Origin: an uncultured Lachnospiraceae bacterium
GTDB taxonomy: Bacteria > Bacillota > Clostridia > Lachnospirales > Lachnospiraceae
NCBI GenBank assembly: GCA_905201915.1
Contig: CAJKQE010000011.1
Coordinates: 1-44,366, forward strand
Reading direction: 5' to 3'
DNA: 44,366 bases
The notes beneath the pieces are model-generated. The model was not told the DNA's origin and made no database searches. It saw only the letters and a program-made list of their open reading frames with translations. A program made the translations under genes and the position numbers. Below are positions 24,665 through 32,398 of this stretch, piece by piece (position 1 is the first letter of the stretch; the number at the start of each line of letters is the position of its first letter).

Positions 24665-26539
24665 CTAATATTCAACATATACTGCATCAAATGCACAGTT
24701 ATCACGGCAAGAGTCACATTTAATACAAAGATTTGGATTGATGTGATAAGCTTCCTTGCGTACACCGGTAATTGCACCTACCGGACAGTTCTTCGCACAT
24801 TTGCCGCAGCCCTTACAAAATTCAGGATTGATTACATATTTTTTCATGGCAGTACAGTTTTTCGCAGCACATTTATGCTCTACAATATGTTCTTCATATT
24901 CCTTGCGGAAGGTTTTCAAAGTACTGATAACCGGAAGAGGAGCGCTCTTTCCGAGACCGCATAAAGCCATATTTTTCACCATGGCAGCCAGTTCTTCCAG
25001 TGTGTCCAAATCTTCCAGCTTGCCCTCGCCATTGACAATTCTCTCCAGAATTTCCAGCATACGTTTTGTTCCCTCACGGCATGGAACACATTTTCCGCAG
25101 GACTCTCTTTGGGTAAAGCTCATAAAGAAACGGGCAACCTCTACCATACAGGTATTCTCATCCATAACAACAAGACCGCCGGAGCCCATAATGGCATTGT
25201 ATTTTTTTACGCTGTCAAAATCCAGCCCAACGTCAAGATGTTCTTTTGTCAGACATCCGCCGGAAGGACCGCCAATCTGAATGGCTTTAAAATCACCGCC
25301 GCCTTTGATGCCGCCGCCGATGTCATAGATAATCTCTCTTAAAGTAGTACCCATAGGCACTTCAATCAGCCCTGTATTTTCAATGGCACCGGTAATGGAG
25401 AAGGTCTTTGTTCCGGGACTTCCTTCTGTACCGATGGTTTTGAACCAGTCAGCGCCTTTTAATACAATTCCCGGTACATTGGCAAAGGTTTCTACATTAT
25501 TTAAAACCGTAGGCCTTGCCCAAAGACCTTTGTCAACAGTACGAGGCGGTTTTACACGAGGCATACCTCTGTCGCCTTCAATAGAAGCAGTAAGAGCAGA
25601 ACCCTCGCCGCATACAAATGCTCCTGCACCACGGTTGATGTGCATGTGGAACTGGAAATCCGTACCTAAAATATGGTCGCCTAAAAGCCCTTTTTCTTCC
25701 GCCTGTCGGATTGCCTTGCGAAGTCTTGCAACGGAAAGAGGATATTCGGCACGAACATAAATATAACCATTTTGAGCGCCTGTTGCGTAAGCGGCAATAG
25801 TCATACCTTCAATCAGACGATATGGGTCGCCTTCCATAACACTGCCGTCCATGAAAGCGCCGGGGTCGCCTTCGTCTCCGTTACATACCACAAAATGTTC
25901 CGCTACATCCTTGTGAGCTGCAACCTGTTTCCATTTGCGTCCCGTAGGGAAGCCGCCGCCTCCTCTTCCGCGGAGTTTGGACTTATCCACTTCATTTAAA
26001 ACATCTTCCGGAGTCATGTCAAAAAGCGCTTTTGATAAAGCCTCATAGCCGCCGGAAGCAATATATTCATCAAGAGACTCTGCGTCAAATTTACCGCAGT
26101 TTTCCAAAGCAATACGAGTCTGTTTTGCAATAAAAGGAATTTCATCGGGAGTCGGATAAGCTTTACCGCCTTTTTTATAGAAAAGACGTTCTACCGGCTC
26201 TTCATTTAAAACCGTGCGCTGGAAAATTTCAGCACAGTCGTCCTCCTGTACTTTTACATACTGATAATGATAAGGCTCGATACGTACCAAAGGGCCTAAT
26301 TCACAAATTCCCTGACATCCTGTTTTTACTGTGCCGATATGGGGAACGTCTTTTTGAAATTCAACGGAAACCCCTTCTAAATCCTGACAGAGCTCAACCA
26401 TTTTCTGGTAGATTTTCTCAGAACCGGAGGCTACACATCCTGTTCCCGCACAGACTAAAATACGACATTTATAAGAAGCCAGTTCTTCACGGGCAGCTTC
26501 TCTTTCTTTTAATAAAGCTTCTCTGTTTTCAATTATCAT
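24665..26539 (-). CDS. hydB: NADH-binding subunit HydB (NuoF-like) of the hydrogenase
   Basis: This 624-aa diaphorase subunit has an N-terminal thioredoxin-like [2Fe-2S] domain (C30, C35 and a CQGIC pair near 75-79). The FMN/NADH module follows with GRGGGGFPTGRKWK (about 191-204), then an SLBB region and the CGKCVPCREGTKRM [4Fe-4S] site (about 484-498). Two C-terminal ferredoxin-type clusters are CKGCGKCAKNC and CIKCDSCRDNC. This is the architecture of HydB in trimeric HydABC hydrogenases and of NADP-reducing relatives. The start overlaps the hydC stop by 4 nt, with GAGAGGTGAT as ribosome site. hydA follows after an 11-nt gap. Confidence 0.95.
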   Translation of the reverse strand: MIIENREALLKEREAAREELASYKCRILVCAGTGCVASGSEKIYQKMVELCQDLEGVSVEFQKDVPHIGTVKTGCQGICELGPLVRIEPYHYQYVKVQEDDCAEIFQRTVLNEEPVERLFYKKGGKAYPTPDEIPFIAKQTRIALENCGKFDAESLDEYIASGGYEALSKALFDMTPEDVLNEVDKSKLRGRGGGGFPTGRKWKQVAAHKDVAEHFVVCNGDEGDPGAFMDGSVMEGDPYRLIEGMTIAAYATGAQNGYIYVRAEYPLSVARLRKAIRQAEEKGLLGDHILGTDFQFHMHINRGAGAFVCGEGSALTASIEGDRGMPRVKPPRTVDKGLWARPTVLNNVETFANVPGIVLKGADWFKTIGTEGSPGTKTFSITGAIENTGLIEVPMGTTLREIIYDIGGGIKGGGDFKAIQIGGPSGGCLTKEHLDVGLDFDSVKKYNAIMGSGGLVVMDENTCMVEVARFFMSFTQRESCGKCVPCREGTKRMLEILERIVNGEGKLEDLDTLEELAAMVKNMALCGLGKSAPLPVISTLKTFRKEYEEHIVEHKCAAKNCTAMKKYVINPEFCKGCGKCAKNCPVGAITGVRKEAYHINPNLCIKCDSCRDNCAFDAVYVEY

Positions 26540-27015
26540 ACATTATCACCTCTCAGTTCTGCGATTAAATTCAGAGCTTTTTCCGGCGTCATGGAAGGAT
26601 AAACTTCGTTGTTTACCGTCATAGTAGGCGCTAATCCGCAGGCGCCCAGACAGGAAACCGTTTCTACGGTGAACAGCATATCATCTGTGGTATGCTTTTT
26701 CTTGCTAAGCCCCAGCTCCTTTTGCAGGGCTTCTAAAATAGGAATAGATTTGCGGACATGACAGGCAGTTCCGTCACAAACTTTAATTATGTATTTTCCC
26801 TTTGGTTCAAAAGAGAAATTTTCATAGAAAGTTGCCACACTGTAAGCTTTTGCCTCACGTACTCCGATTTCTTTCGCAACATAGGTCAGCAGCTCTCCGG
26901 GCAGATAACGATATTCTGCCTGAATATCCTGCATAATGGGAATTAATGAACTTGCTTTACGGCCATAAAATTCGATGATTTCATCGGTTTTTTCATAATA
27001 ACTTTGGTCAAGCAT
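26536..27015 (-). CDS. hydC: NuoE-like [2Fe-2S] subunit HydC of the hydrogenase
   Basis: This 159-aa thioredoxin-fold ferredoxin has the NuoE/HydC cysteine pattern C80, C85, C122, C126 (CDGTAC and CLGAC). It passes electrons between the flavin subunit and HydA. The ATG at 27015 has AGGAGG 11 nt upstream. An in-frame ATG at 27072 would add 19 residues, but these (including TIRRRYQS) are unlike the family and that start has no clear ribosome site. It is the first gene of the hydrogenase operon. Confidence 0.93.
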   Translation of the reverse strand: MLDQSYYEKTDEIIEFYGRKASSLIPIMQDIQAEYRYLPGELLTYVAKEIGVREAKAYSVATFYENFSFEPKGKYIIKVCDGTACHVRKSIPILEALQKELGLSKKKHTTDDMLFTVETVSCLGACGLAPTMTVNNEVYPSMTPEKALNLIAELRGDNV

Positions 27016-27089
27016 GCTTTGATACCTCCTCCTAATAGTCAAATACGCAGCCAAAGGGAAATGAACCTTCACTTTGCGAAGCTATTCCT

Positions 27090-27118
27090 ATTATACTTGA
27101 TATGTATAAAATTCACAA
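27090..27118 (-). promoter_or_regulatory. Promoter of hydC-hydB-hydA
   Basis: On the minus strand TTGTGA (27113-27118) and a perfect TATAAT (27090-27095) are spaced by 17 nt, giving a leader of about 70 nt. TTGTGA equals one half of a Rex operator, but the matching half is missing. Confidence 0.7.
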
Positions 27119-27188
27119 TCATTTTCTGTTATAAAAACAAAAAATATACAATTTATATATACAAATTTTAAGAGAAACAGGGCAAAAC

Positions 27189-27217
27189 TTTACAATTTAC
27201 CGGATTGATGATAATAT
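27189..27217 (+). promoter_or_regulatory. Promoter of glgB-mscS
   Basis: TTTACA (27189-27194) and TAATAT (27212-27217) are spaced by 17 nt, 20 nt before the glgB start. It diverges from the hydrogenase promoter; the roughly 70 bp between them are A/T-rich, with two TATACAA copies 13 nt apart. Confidence 0.6.
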
Positions 27218-27236
27218 AGAAAAAAGGAGGCGCAAT

Positions 27237-29528
27237 ATGTCTGAGGAATTATATAATTTAATGGATTGGCAAAAGATAGAGGCTCTTGTTTATTCAGAGG
27301 AAAGCGAGCCGCAGAAAACACTGAAACCGAAAATTATGAAAAACGGTATTCTTTTTCAATGCTTTTTTCCGGAAGCACGAAAAGTAAAACTTCTTTTTGG
27401 GAAAAAGAAACGGGAATATAAAATGGAAATGCAGGATGAGGCGGGATTTTTTGCCTGTCTGATACCGGAAAAGCAGATTTTAAATTATACGTATCAGGTG
27501 TTTTTGAAAAACGGTGAAGAAAAGCTGGTACAAGACCCTTATTATTTTGAGAGCCAGATTACAGAAGAGGAAGAAAAGAAATTCTGTGCGGGAATTTGTT
27601 ATGATATATACGAAAAATTAGGAGCGCATTATCAAAAGATAAAAGGCGTTTGGGGAGTACATTTCGCAGTTTGGGCGCCCAATGCCCTGCGTGTCAGTGT
27701 GGTAGGGGATTTTAACCATTGGGACGGCAGAGTACATCCGATGAACCGGCTTTCCCGGTCTGGGATTTTTGAATTGTTTATTCCCGGTGTCAAACCCTCT
27801 GATTTGTACAAATATGAAATCAAAACAAAAGATTTACGGGTATTTTTAAAAGCAGACCCTTATGCAAATCAGGCGGAGGTGCGTCCGTGCAATGCTTCTG
27901 TGGTAACAGATTTGTCCGGTTATCAGTGGGAAGACAGTCCGTGGATGAAAAAAAGAGGTAAGCTCCAAGGAGAGGACAGACCACTTTCCATATACGAAGT
28001 GCATTTAGGCTCATGGAAAAAGCCGGAGGACGGCAGAGAATTTTATAATTATCGGGAATTGGCAAAGCTGCTGTGCGATTATGTAAAAGAAATGGGATAT
28101 ACCCATGTGGAGCTTTTGCCTGTAATGGAGCATCCTTTAGATGAGTCATGGGGCTATCAGGTGACAGGATATTATGCACCCACCAGTCGCTTTGGAAGCT
28201 GCGAAGACTTTATGTATTTTGTGGATTATATGCACCAAAATGATATCGGCGTGATTTTAGACTGGGTTCCGGCACATTTTCCAAAAGATGATTTTGCTTT
28301 GGCAGGCTTTGACGGCACAGCTCTTTATGAGTATTCCCAAGCAGAGAAGGCAGAGCATCCTCACTGGGGAACGCTGGTATTTGACTATGCCAGCCCTGAA
28401 GTAAAGAATTTCCTCATATCCAATGCTCTGTTTTGGGCGGAAAAATACCATGCAGACGGTATCCGTATGGATGCGGTGGCGTCTATGCTTTATCTGGATT
28501 ATGGAAGACAGGATGGACAGTGGCAGCCGAATATGTATGGCGGAAATGAAAATCTGGAAGCAGTAGAGTTTTTGAAACACTTAAATTCTATTTTTAAGAA
28601 AAAATATCCCGATGCCCTTTTAATTGCAGAGGAGTCTACTGCATGGCCGGCTGTTACGGGAGATTTAGAGGATAATGGCTTGGGCTTTGACAGAAAATGG
28701 AATATGGGATGGCAGAATGATTTTCTGGATTATATGAGAAAAGACCCGATTTTCAGAAGCGGTGTACATGATGAGCTGACTTTTAGTATGTTATATGCAT
28801 ACAGTGAGAAGTTTTTGCTTAGCTTTTCTCATGATGAAGTAGTACATGGAAAAGGTTCTTTCCTTAATAAGATGCCGGGTGAAAAAGATAGAAAATTGGC
28901 AAATCTGCGAGTTGCTTATGGTTTTTGGATGACGCATCCGGGTAAGAAACTTTTGTTTATGGGACAGGATTTTGCTCAGGAAAGAGAGTGGTGTGAAAAA
29001 TCCTCCTTAGATTGGGAATTGCTAAAAGAAAAAGAACATAAACAATTGCAGGATTATGTAAAGGCATTATTGAAACTTTATAAAGACTATCCTGCCTTGT
29101 ATGAATATGATGATACTTCTGATGGTTTTGAATGGATTAATCATATAGAAGCAGAAAAAAATATGCTTACGTTTTTGCGAAAAGGTGAGAAAAAATCAGA
29201 TACCTTAGTCATTGTATGTAACTTTTCTGATGTGGTGTATGAGGATTATGTTATGGGTGTTCCTTATGCAGGAGAATACAGAGAAATTTTTAATAGTGAT
29301 GAAAAAATCTTTGGCGGGACAGGTATAAAAAACAGTGGAGTGCAGAAAGCGAAAAAAGAGGAAAAGGATGAAAGACCTTATTCTATAAAAATTCAAGCAG
29401 CACCTCTTTCCGTACAGATTTTTTCTGTAAAAGAATGTGGGGAAAAGATGGTAAAAGAGTCTAAGGTACGCCGTGAATTGGAGAAAAAAATAAAAGAAGA
29501 ACACAAAAAAGAGGAAAACAGAAGATGA
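27237..29528 (+). CDS. glgB: 1,4-alpha-glucan branching enzyme
   Basis: This 763-aa GH13 enzyme introduces alpha-1,6 branches into glycogen. An N-terminal beta-sandwich (to about 115) precedes a CBM48-type domain (VHFAVWAPNALRVSVVGDFNHWDG, 141-164). The catalytic barrel has YEVHLGSW (253-260), nucleophile D412 in GIRMDAV, acid/base E465 in LLIAEEST and D533 in SFSHDEVVHGKGS. The C-terminal beta domain is followed by an unusual 25-residue tail of Lys, Arg and Glu (from about 739). The ribosome site is AAAGGAGGCG. The stop overlaps the mscS start (ATGA). No other glycogen gene is nearby. Confidence 0.96.
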   Translation: MSEELYNLMDWQKIEALVYSEESEPQKTLKPKIMKNGILFQCFFPEARKVKLLFGKKKREYKMEMQDEAGFFACLIPEKQILNYTYQVFLKNGEEKLVQDPYYFESQITEEEEKKFCAGICYDIYEKLGAHYQKIKGVWGVHFAVWAPNALRVSVVGDFNHWDGRVHPMNRLSRSGIFELFIPGVKPSDLYKYEIKTKDLRVFLKADPYANQAEVRPCNASVVTDLSGYQWEDSPWMKKRGKLQGEDRPLSIYEVHLGSWKKPEDGREFYNYRELAKLLCDYVKEMGYTHVELLPVMEHPLDESWGYQVTGYYAPTSRFGSCEDFMYFVDYMHQNDIGVILDWVPAHFPKDDFALAGFDGTALYEYSQAEKAEHPHWGTLVFDYASPEVKNFLISNALFWAEKYHADGIRMDAVASMLYLDYGRQDGQWQPNMYGGNENLEAVEFLKHLNSIFKKKYPDALLIAEESTAWPAVTGDLEDNGLGFDRKWNMGWQNDFLDYMRKDPIFRSGVHDELTFSMLYAYSEKFLLSFSHDEVVHGKGSFLNKMPGEKDRKLANLRVAYGFWMTHPGKKLLFMGQDFAQEREWCEKSSLDWELLKEKEHKQLQDYVKALLKLYKDYPALYEYDDTSDGFEWINHIEAEKNMLTFLRKGEKKSDTLVIVCNFSDVVYEDYVMGVPYAGEYREIFNSDEKIFGGTGIKNSGVQKAKKEEKDERPYSIKIQAAPLSVQIFSVKECGEKMVKESKVRRELEKKIKEEHKKEENRR

Positions 29529-30409
29529 GAATTATCTTGACAGACGCATTGACAGAACCGCTGGAAATTGCGGGAATTGGAGAGTTTTTCAGACAGTATC
29601 TCACATGGGATTACTGGAGTCAGAAGCTGCCCTTAATCGGAAGCTTTGCAGGGAGAGTCCTTCTGGCAATTTTGGTCTATGTAGTTGCCAGTAAAATCAT
29701 TCATAAACTTTGCAAATTGATTGTGGCATCTATGAACAGGGCGAATGCAGATACCGGAGTTACACAATTTGTATCCTCATTCGCAAAGGCTGCCATGTAT
29801 TTCTTCCTGATTGTTTCCATTGCAACCAGCTTTGGAGTGAAGGAGTCTTCCATTGCCGCACTTTTGGCATCCAGTGGTGTTGCCATTGGTCTTGCTTTGC
29901 AGGGGGGCTTGTCAAACCTTGCAGGCGGAGTGATTATCCTGATTTTAAGACCTTTTGTAATCGGAGATTATATTATTGAAAATTCGGGAAAGCAAGAGGG
30001 CACGGTTGTAAAAATTGACCTTTTTTACACAACCTTATCCACAGTGGATAACCGAAGAATTACCGTTCCAAACGGAGCGCTTACCAATTCCAGTATTGTC
30101 AATGTGACGGCAAAGGACAACCGCAAGCTGGAAATTAAGGTGGGAATTTCCTATCAGGCAGATTTGAAAAAAGCCAAGAAAATTTTAGAAACACTGCTTC
30201 ACGAGGATGCCAGTATTATGTCGGATCAGGAAATGCAGGTCTTTGTAGACGAGCTGGCGGCAGACAGTGTGATTTTGGGACTTCGGGCATGGGTAAAGAC
30301 AGAGGAATACTGGGCGACAAAGTGGCGTTTGAATGAAAAAATCAAGCTTACCTTTGATGAACAGGGAATTGAAATTCCGTTTCCTCAGTTGGACGTGCAT
30401 ATTAAATAA
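29525..30409 (+). CDS. mscS: Small-conductance mechanosensitive channel, MscS family
   Basis: This 294-aa membrane protein has three helices (about 34-56, 76-96 and 100-135). The third contains the pore-lining glycine/alanine pattern GVAIGLALQGGLSNLAGGVIIL. The cytoplasmic beta domain starts at RPFVIGDYI and includes TVDNRRITVPNGALTNSSIVN, the MscS hallmark. It should open under hypo-osmotic membrane tension. It is translationally coupled to glgB by a 4-nt overlap; both bear on osmotic effects of stored carbohydrate, although that link is speculative. Only a weak 5-bp hairpin follows the stop. Confidence 0.95.
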   Translation: MRIILTDALTEPLEIAGIGEFFRQYLTWDYWSQKLPLIGSFAGRVLLAILVYVVASKIIHKLCKLIVASMNRANADTGVTQFVSSFAKAAMYFFLIVSIATSFGVKESSIAALLASSGVAIGLALQGGLSNLAGGVIILILRPFVIGDYIIENSGKQEGTVVKIDLFYTTLSTVDNRRITVPNGALTNSSIVNVTAKDNRKLEIKVGISYQADLKKAKKILETLLHEDASIMSDQEMQVFVDELAADSVILGLRAWVKTEEYWATKWRLNEKIKLTFDEQGIEIPFPQLDVHIK

Positions 30410-30469
30410 AGTGTATGCAGGAAAAACTTTATAGAGAGTTTAGAGTTTTTAAGAATTAAGAAATATTAT

Positions 30470-30512
30470 TTCTATTGTTTTGTGATAAAATACTATTATG
30501 ACAACAATAGAA
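30470..30512 (+). promoter_or_regulatory. Perfect 10-bp inverted repeat around the flavodoxin promoter region
   Basis: TTCTATTGTT (30470-30479) and AACAATAGAA (30503-30512) are perfect reverse complements, with centres 33 bp apart (about three helical turns). Between them lie the -10-like hexamers TAAAAT (30486-30491) and TACTAT (30491-30496), and the right arm abuts the ribosome site. It could be a paired operator or, if transcribed, an RNA hairpin near the start codon. Confidence 0.55.
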
Positions 30513-30524
30513 GGGAAGATGAAC

Positions 30525-31058
30525 ATGAAAACGCAGGTATTGTACAAGAGCAGAACCGGCAATACAGAAAAGCTGGCAAAAGCAATTTTTGAGGCTGTTC
30601 CCGGACAGTGTAAGGATATTGCACCTTTAGAAGGACAGACAGATTATGAAATGGGAGACATATATTTTATAGGATTTTGGACGGACAGAGGAAGCGCCAG
30701 CGTGGAGGTGTTGGATTATCTGGGCAGTCTTCAGGGAAAGAAGATTGCATTATTCGGTACCTGCGGCATGGGAAATGATTTGGAATATTATAAAAAAATC
30801 GAAGAAAACATACGTGTTTTTATTGAGGATGACAACGAATATCTGGGCGCTTACATCTGTCAAGGAAAGATGCCGATTTCCGTGCGAGAGAAATATCTCA
30901 GCATGAAGACACCGGAAAATACGAAGATGATAAATGCCATGCTCCGTAATTTCGACATGGCAATGCTTCATCCTGACACGCAGGATTTAGAAGGCGCAAA
31001 AGCCTTTGTACAAAAGGTATTTGAAGATATCAGGAAGGAAGAATTGCAATATGAATAA
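30525..31058 (+). CDS. Flavodoxin-family protein
   Basis: This 177-aa protein has a flavodoxin-like FMN phosphate loop near its N-terminus (YKSRTGNTEKLA, about 7-18). IYFIGFWTDRG and IALFGTCGMGND occupy the positions of the second and third flavin-contact loops. It is longer than simple electron-transfer flavodoxins (about 140-150 aa) and resembles the Flavodoxin_3-type group. Some members of that group are partners of flavin reductases, so its redox partner is open. The start ATG at 30525 lies 8 nt after GAAGGGA; ATGs at 30498 and 30519 lack a properly spaced site. It overlaps the next gene by 8 nt. Confidence 0.85.
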   Translation: MKTQVLYKSRTGNTEKLAKAIFEAVPGQCKDIAPLEGQTDYEMGDIYFIGFWTDRGSASVEVLDYLGSLQGKKIALFGTCGMGNDLEYYKKIEENIRVFIEDDNEYLGAYICQGKMPISVREKYLSMKTPENTKMINAMLRNFDMAMLHPDTQDLEGAKAFVQKVFEDIRKEELQYE

Positions 31059-31467
31059 AATAAGAGAAGCGTTTCAGCGATTTATGTATGGAAGGTATGG
31101 CAGTGACCGTTTAAATCAGGCGATGCTGATTGTTTTTCTGGTCTGTGCCATGTTGGATATTTTCGTGGATAATGTATACTTTAGCGTGTTGCTTACTTCA
31201 TGGGAATTTTTACTTGTTATTCTTATTTATTTCCGTGTGTTTTCCAGAAATATTTCAAAGCGATATGCGGAAAATCAAAAATATCTGGCGTTGGAAAATA
31301 AGGTACGAAGATTTTTCGGGAAAACAAAATACATACAGCAGCAGAGAAAGGACTTTCATATTTATACATGTCCCCAGTGCAAACAGAAAATCCGTATTCC
31401 AAAGGGAAAAGGTAAGATTAGTGTAAGATGCCCCAAATGCGGAGCTGAGTTTGTTAAGAACAGTTAA
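31051..31467 (+). CDS. Small membrane protein with C-terminal zinc ribbon, unknown function
   Basis: This 138-aa protein has two adjacent hydrophobic helices (about 22-39 and 44-63) and a basic linker with many Lys and Arg (about 64-104). A C-terminal zinc ribbon has C107, C110, C127 and C130 in CPQC/CPKC pairs. I do not recognise a named family. The ATG at 31051 follows AGGAAGGAAG and overlaps the flavodoxin gene by 8 nt, so the two are translated together. The ribbon would face the cytoplasm if the N-terminus does too. It may be a membrane anchor or a nucleic-acid- or metal-sensing protein; nothing in the sequence decides this. Confidence 0.8.
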   Translation: MNKIREAFQRFMYGRYGSDRLNQAMLIVFLVCAMLDIFVDNVYFSVLLTSWEFLLVILIYFRVFSRNISKRYAENQKYLALENKVRRFFGKTKYIQQQRKDFHIYTCPQCKQKIRIPKGKGKISVRCPKCGAEFVKNS

Positions 31468-31474
31468 AGCTGAT

Positions 31475-31522
31475 AGAGAGAGGTTATGATTTGAGATTTA
31501 TCATATCCTCTCTTTCTTTTTT
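31475..31522 (+). terminator. Intrinsic terminator after the zinc-ribbon gene
   Basis: AGAGAGG-T-TATGAT (31477-31490) pairs with ATCATA-T-CCTCTCT (31500-31513) with one T-T mismatch. It is followed by TTCTTTTTT. Confidence 0.88.
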
Positions 31523-31626
31523 AAAAAATGGAATTGGTTATACCAGATGCCAAATACAAAAATTGACATAAACGAAGGGGAAAACAGAGAAAAATAGGAT
31601 AAAATATATGAAAAACAGAAGTTATA

Positions 31627-31655
31627 TTGACAAAAAATCGTCATAATAATATAAT
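31627..31655 (+). promoter_or_regulatory. Consensus promoter of the hypB operon
   Basis: A perfect TTGACA (31627-31632) and a perfect TATAAT (31650-31655) are separated by exactly 17 nt. It is the strongest-looking promoter in the window, with an expected start near 31662. A perfect palindrome lies just downstream, so the strong promoter is probably repressed under some condition. Confidence 0.88.
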
Positions 31656-31671
31656 GTCGATAAAATAACAA

Positions 31672-31688
31672 AATTGGTACAACCAATT
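31672..31688 (+). promoter_or_regulatory. PdhR/FadR-type operator palindrome in the hypB leader
   Basis: AATTGGT-ACA-ACCAATT is a perfect 7-3-7 palindrome, at about +10 to +26 of the predicted transcript and ahead of the CGGAGGAAGG ribosome site. It matches the TGGTnnnACCA operator class of FadR-subfamily GntR regulators such as PdhR and FadR. A regulator of this subfamily is encoded at 37415-38122. Confidence 0.75.
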
Positions 31689-31705
31689 AGAACGGAGGAA
31701 GGGCA

Positions 31706-32374
31706 ATGGACAAATTCAAAGTTCTGGAAATTAAAAAAAGTGTATTTTCCGGCAATGAAAAACATGCCGATGAGCTTCGCAAGCAGTTGAAGGAGAAAAA
31801 GTTATTCCTATTAAACCTAATGTCTTCTCCCGGTTCAGGAAAAACTACAACCCTTACAGGAACCATTAAAGCTTTAAAAGGGGAGCTTCGCATTGGGGTT
31901 ATGGAGGCAGATATTGACTCTGACGTGGATGCGAAAACCATATCCGATTTAGGCATAAAAACCATTCAGCTTCATACAGGGGGTATGTGTCATTTAGATG
32001 CAGGCATGACTGCGCAGGGGCTGGAAGGTCTTGAGGCAGATGAGCTGGACTTGGCAATTTTGGAAAATGTAGGTAATTTAGTCTGTCCTGCGGAATTTGA
32101 CACAGGGGCAGTAAAGAACGCCATGATTTTAAGTGTGCCGGAAGGTCACGATAAACCGCTGAAATACCCGTTGATGTTTTCTGTATGTGACGTGGTTTTA
32201 ATTAACAAAATAGACGTACTTCCGTATTTTGATTTTGACATGGAAGCATGTAAAAGAAATATTCTGATGCGTAATCCAAAAGCGAAAATCATTCCCATCA
32301 GTGCAAAGACAGGGGAAGGAATGCAGCAGTGGACAGATTGGCTTTTGGATGAAGTAAGACATTGGAAAGAATAG
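31706..32374 (+). CDS. hypB: Nickel-insertion GTPase HypB
   Basis: This 222-aa GTPase helps load nickel into metalloenzymes such as [NiFe] hydrogenase. The P-loop SPGSGKTTT starts at residue 41. The metal-site residues of the G domain are present as C95-H96 (GMCHLD) and C127 (LVCPAEFD), and the guanine-specificity NKID motif is at 167-170. The N-terminal CxxCGC metal site and His-rich stretch of some HypB proteins are absent. The ribosome site is CGGAGGAAGG. A 901-aa oxidoreductase follows 24 nt later, then hypA. No [NiFe] hydrogenase, urease or hypCDEF gene is in the window, so the client enzyme is unknown. Confidence 0.95.
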   Translation: MDKFKVLEIKKSVFSGNEKHADELRKQLKEKKLFLLNLMSSPGSGKTTTLTGTIKALKGELRIGVMEADIDSDVDAKTISDLGIKTIQLHTGGMCHLDAGMTAQGLEGLEADELDLAILENVGNLVCPAEFDTGAVKNAMILSVPEGHDKPLKYPLMFSVCDVVLINKIDVLPYFDFDMEACKRNILMRNPKAKIIPISAKTGEGMQQWTDWLLDEVRHWKE

Positions 32375-32398
32375 AAAAAGAGAAAAGGAGAGTCGCTT

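Noticed and set aside
27016..27072. Longer HydC starting at 27072
   Set aside because: The extra 19 residues do not look like a NuoE N-terminus and there is no spaced ribosome site, whereas the ATG at 27015 has AGGAGG upstream.
27090..27118. Rex (redox-sensing) operator at the hydrogenase promoter
   Set aside because: Only one TTGTGA half-site is present and it coincides with the -35 hexamer. No TCACAA partner at the expected spacing is visible.
27145..27165. TATACAA direct repeat in the hydC-glgB intergenic region
   Set aside because: Two short A/T-only copies 13 nt apart in an A/T-rich stretch; not distinguishable from background.
30410..30460. Terminator after mscS
   Set aside because: Only a 5-bp AAACT/AGTTT stem with an interrupted T-run is visible, too weak to call.
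31636..31662. Second dyad (CGTCATAATA / TATAATGTCG) over the hypB -10 region
   Set aside because: Only 8 of 10 positions match and the sequence is mostly A/T, so chance is likely, unlike the perfect palindrome just downstream.
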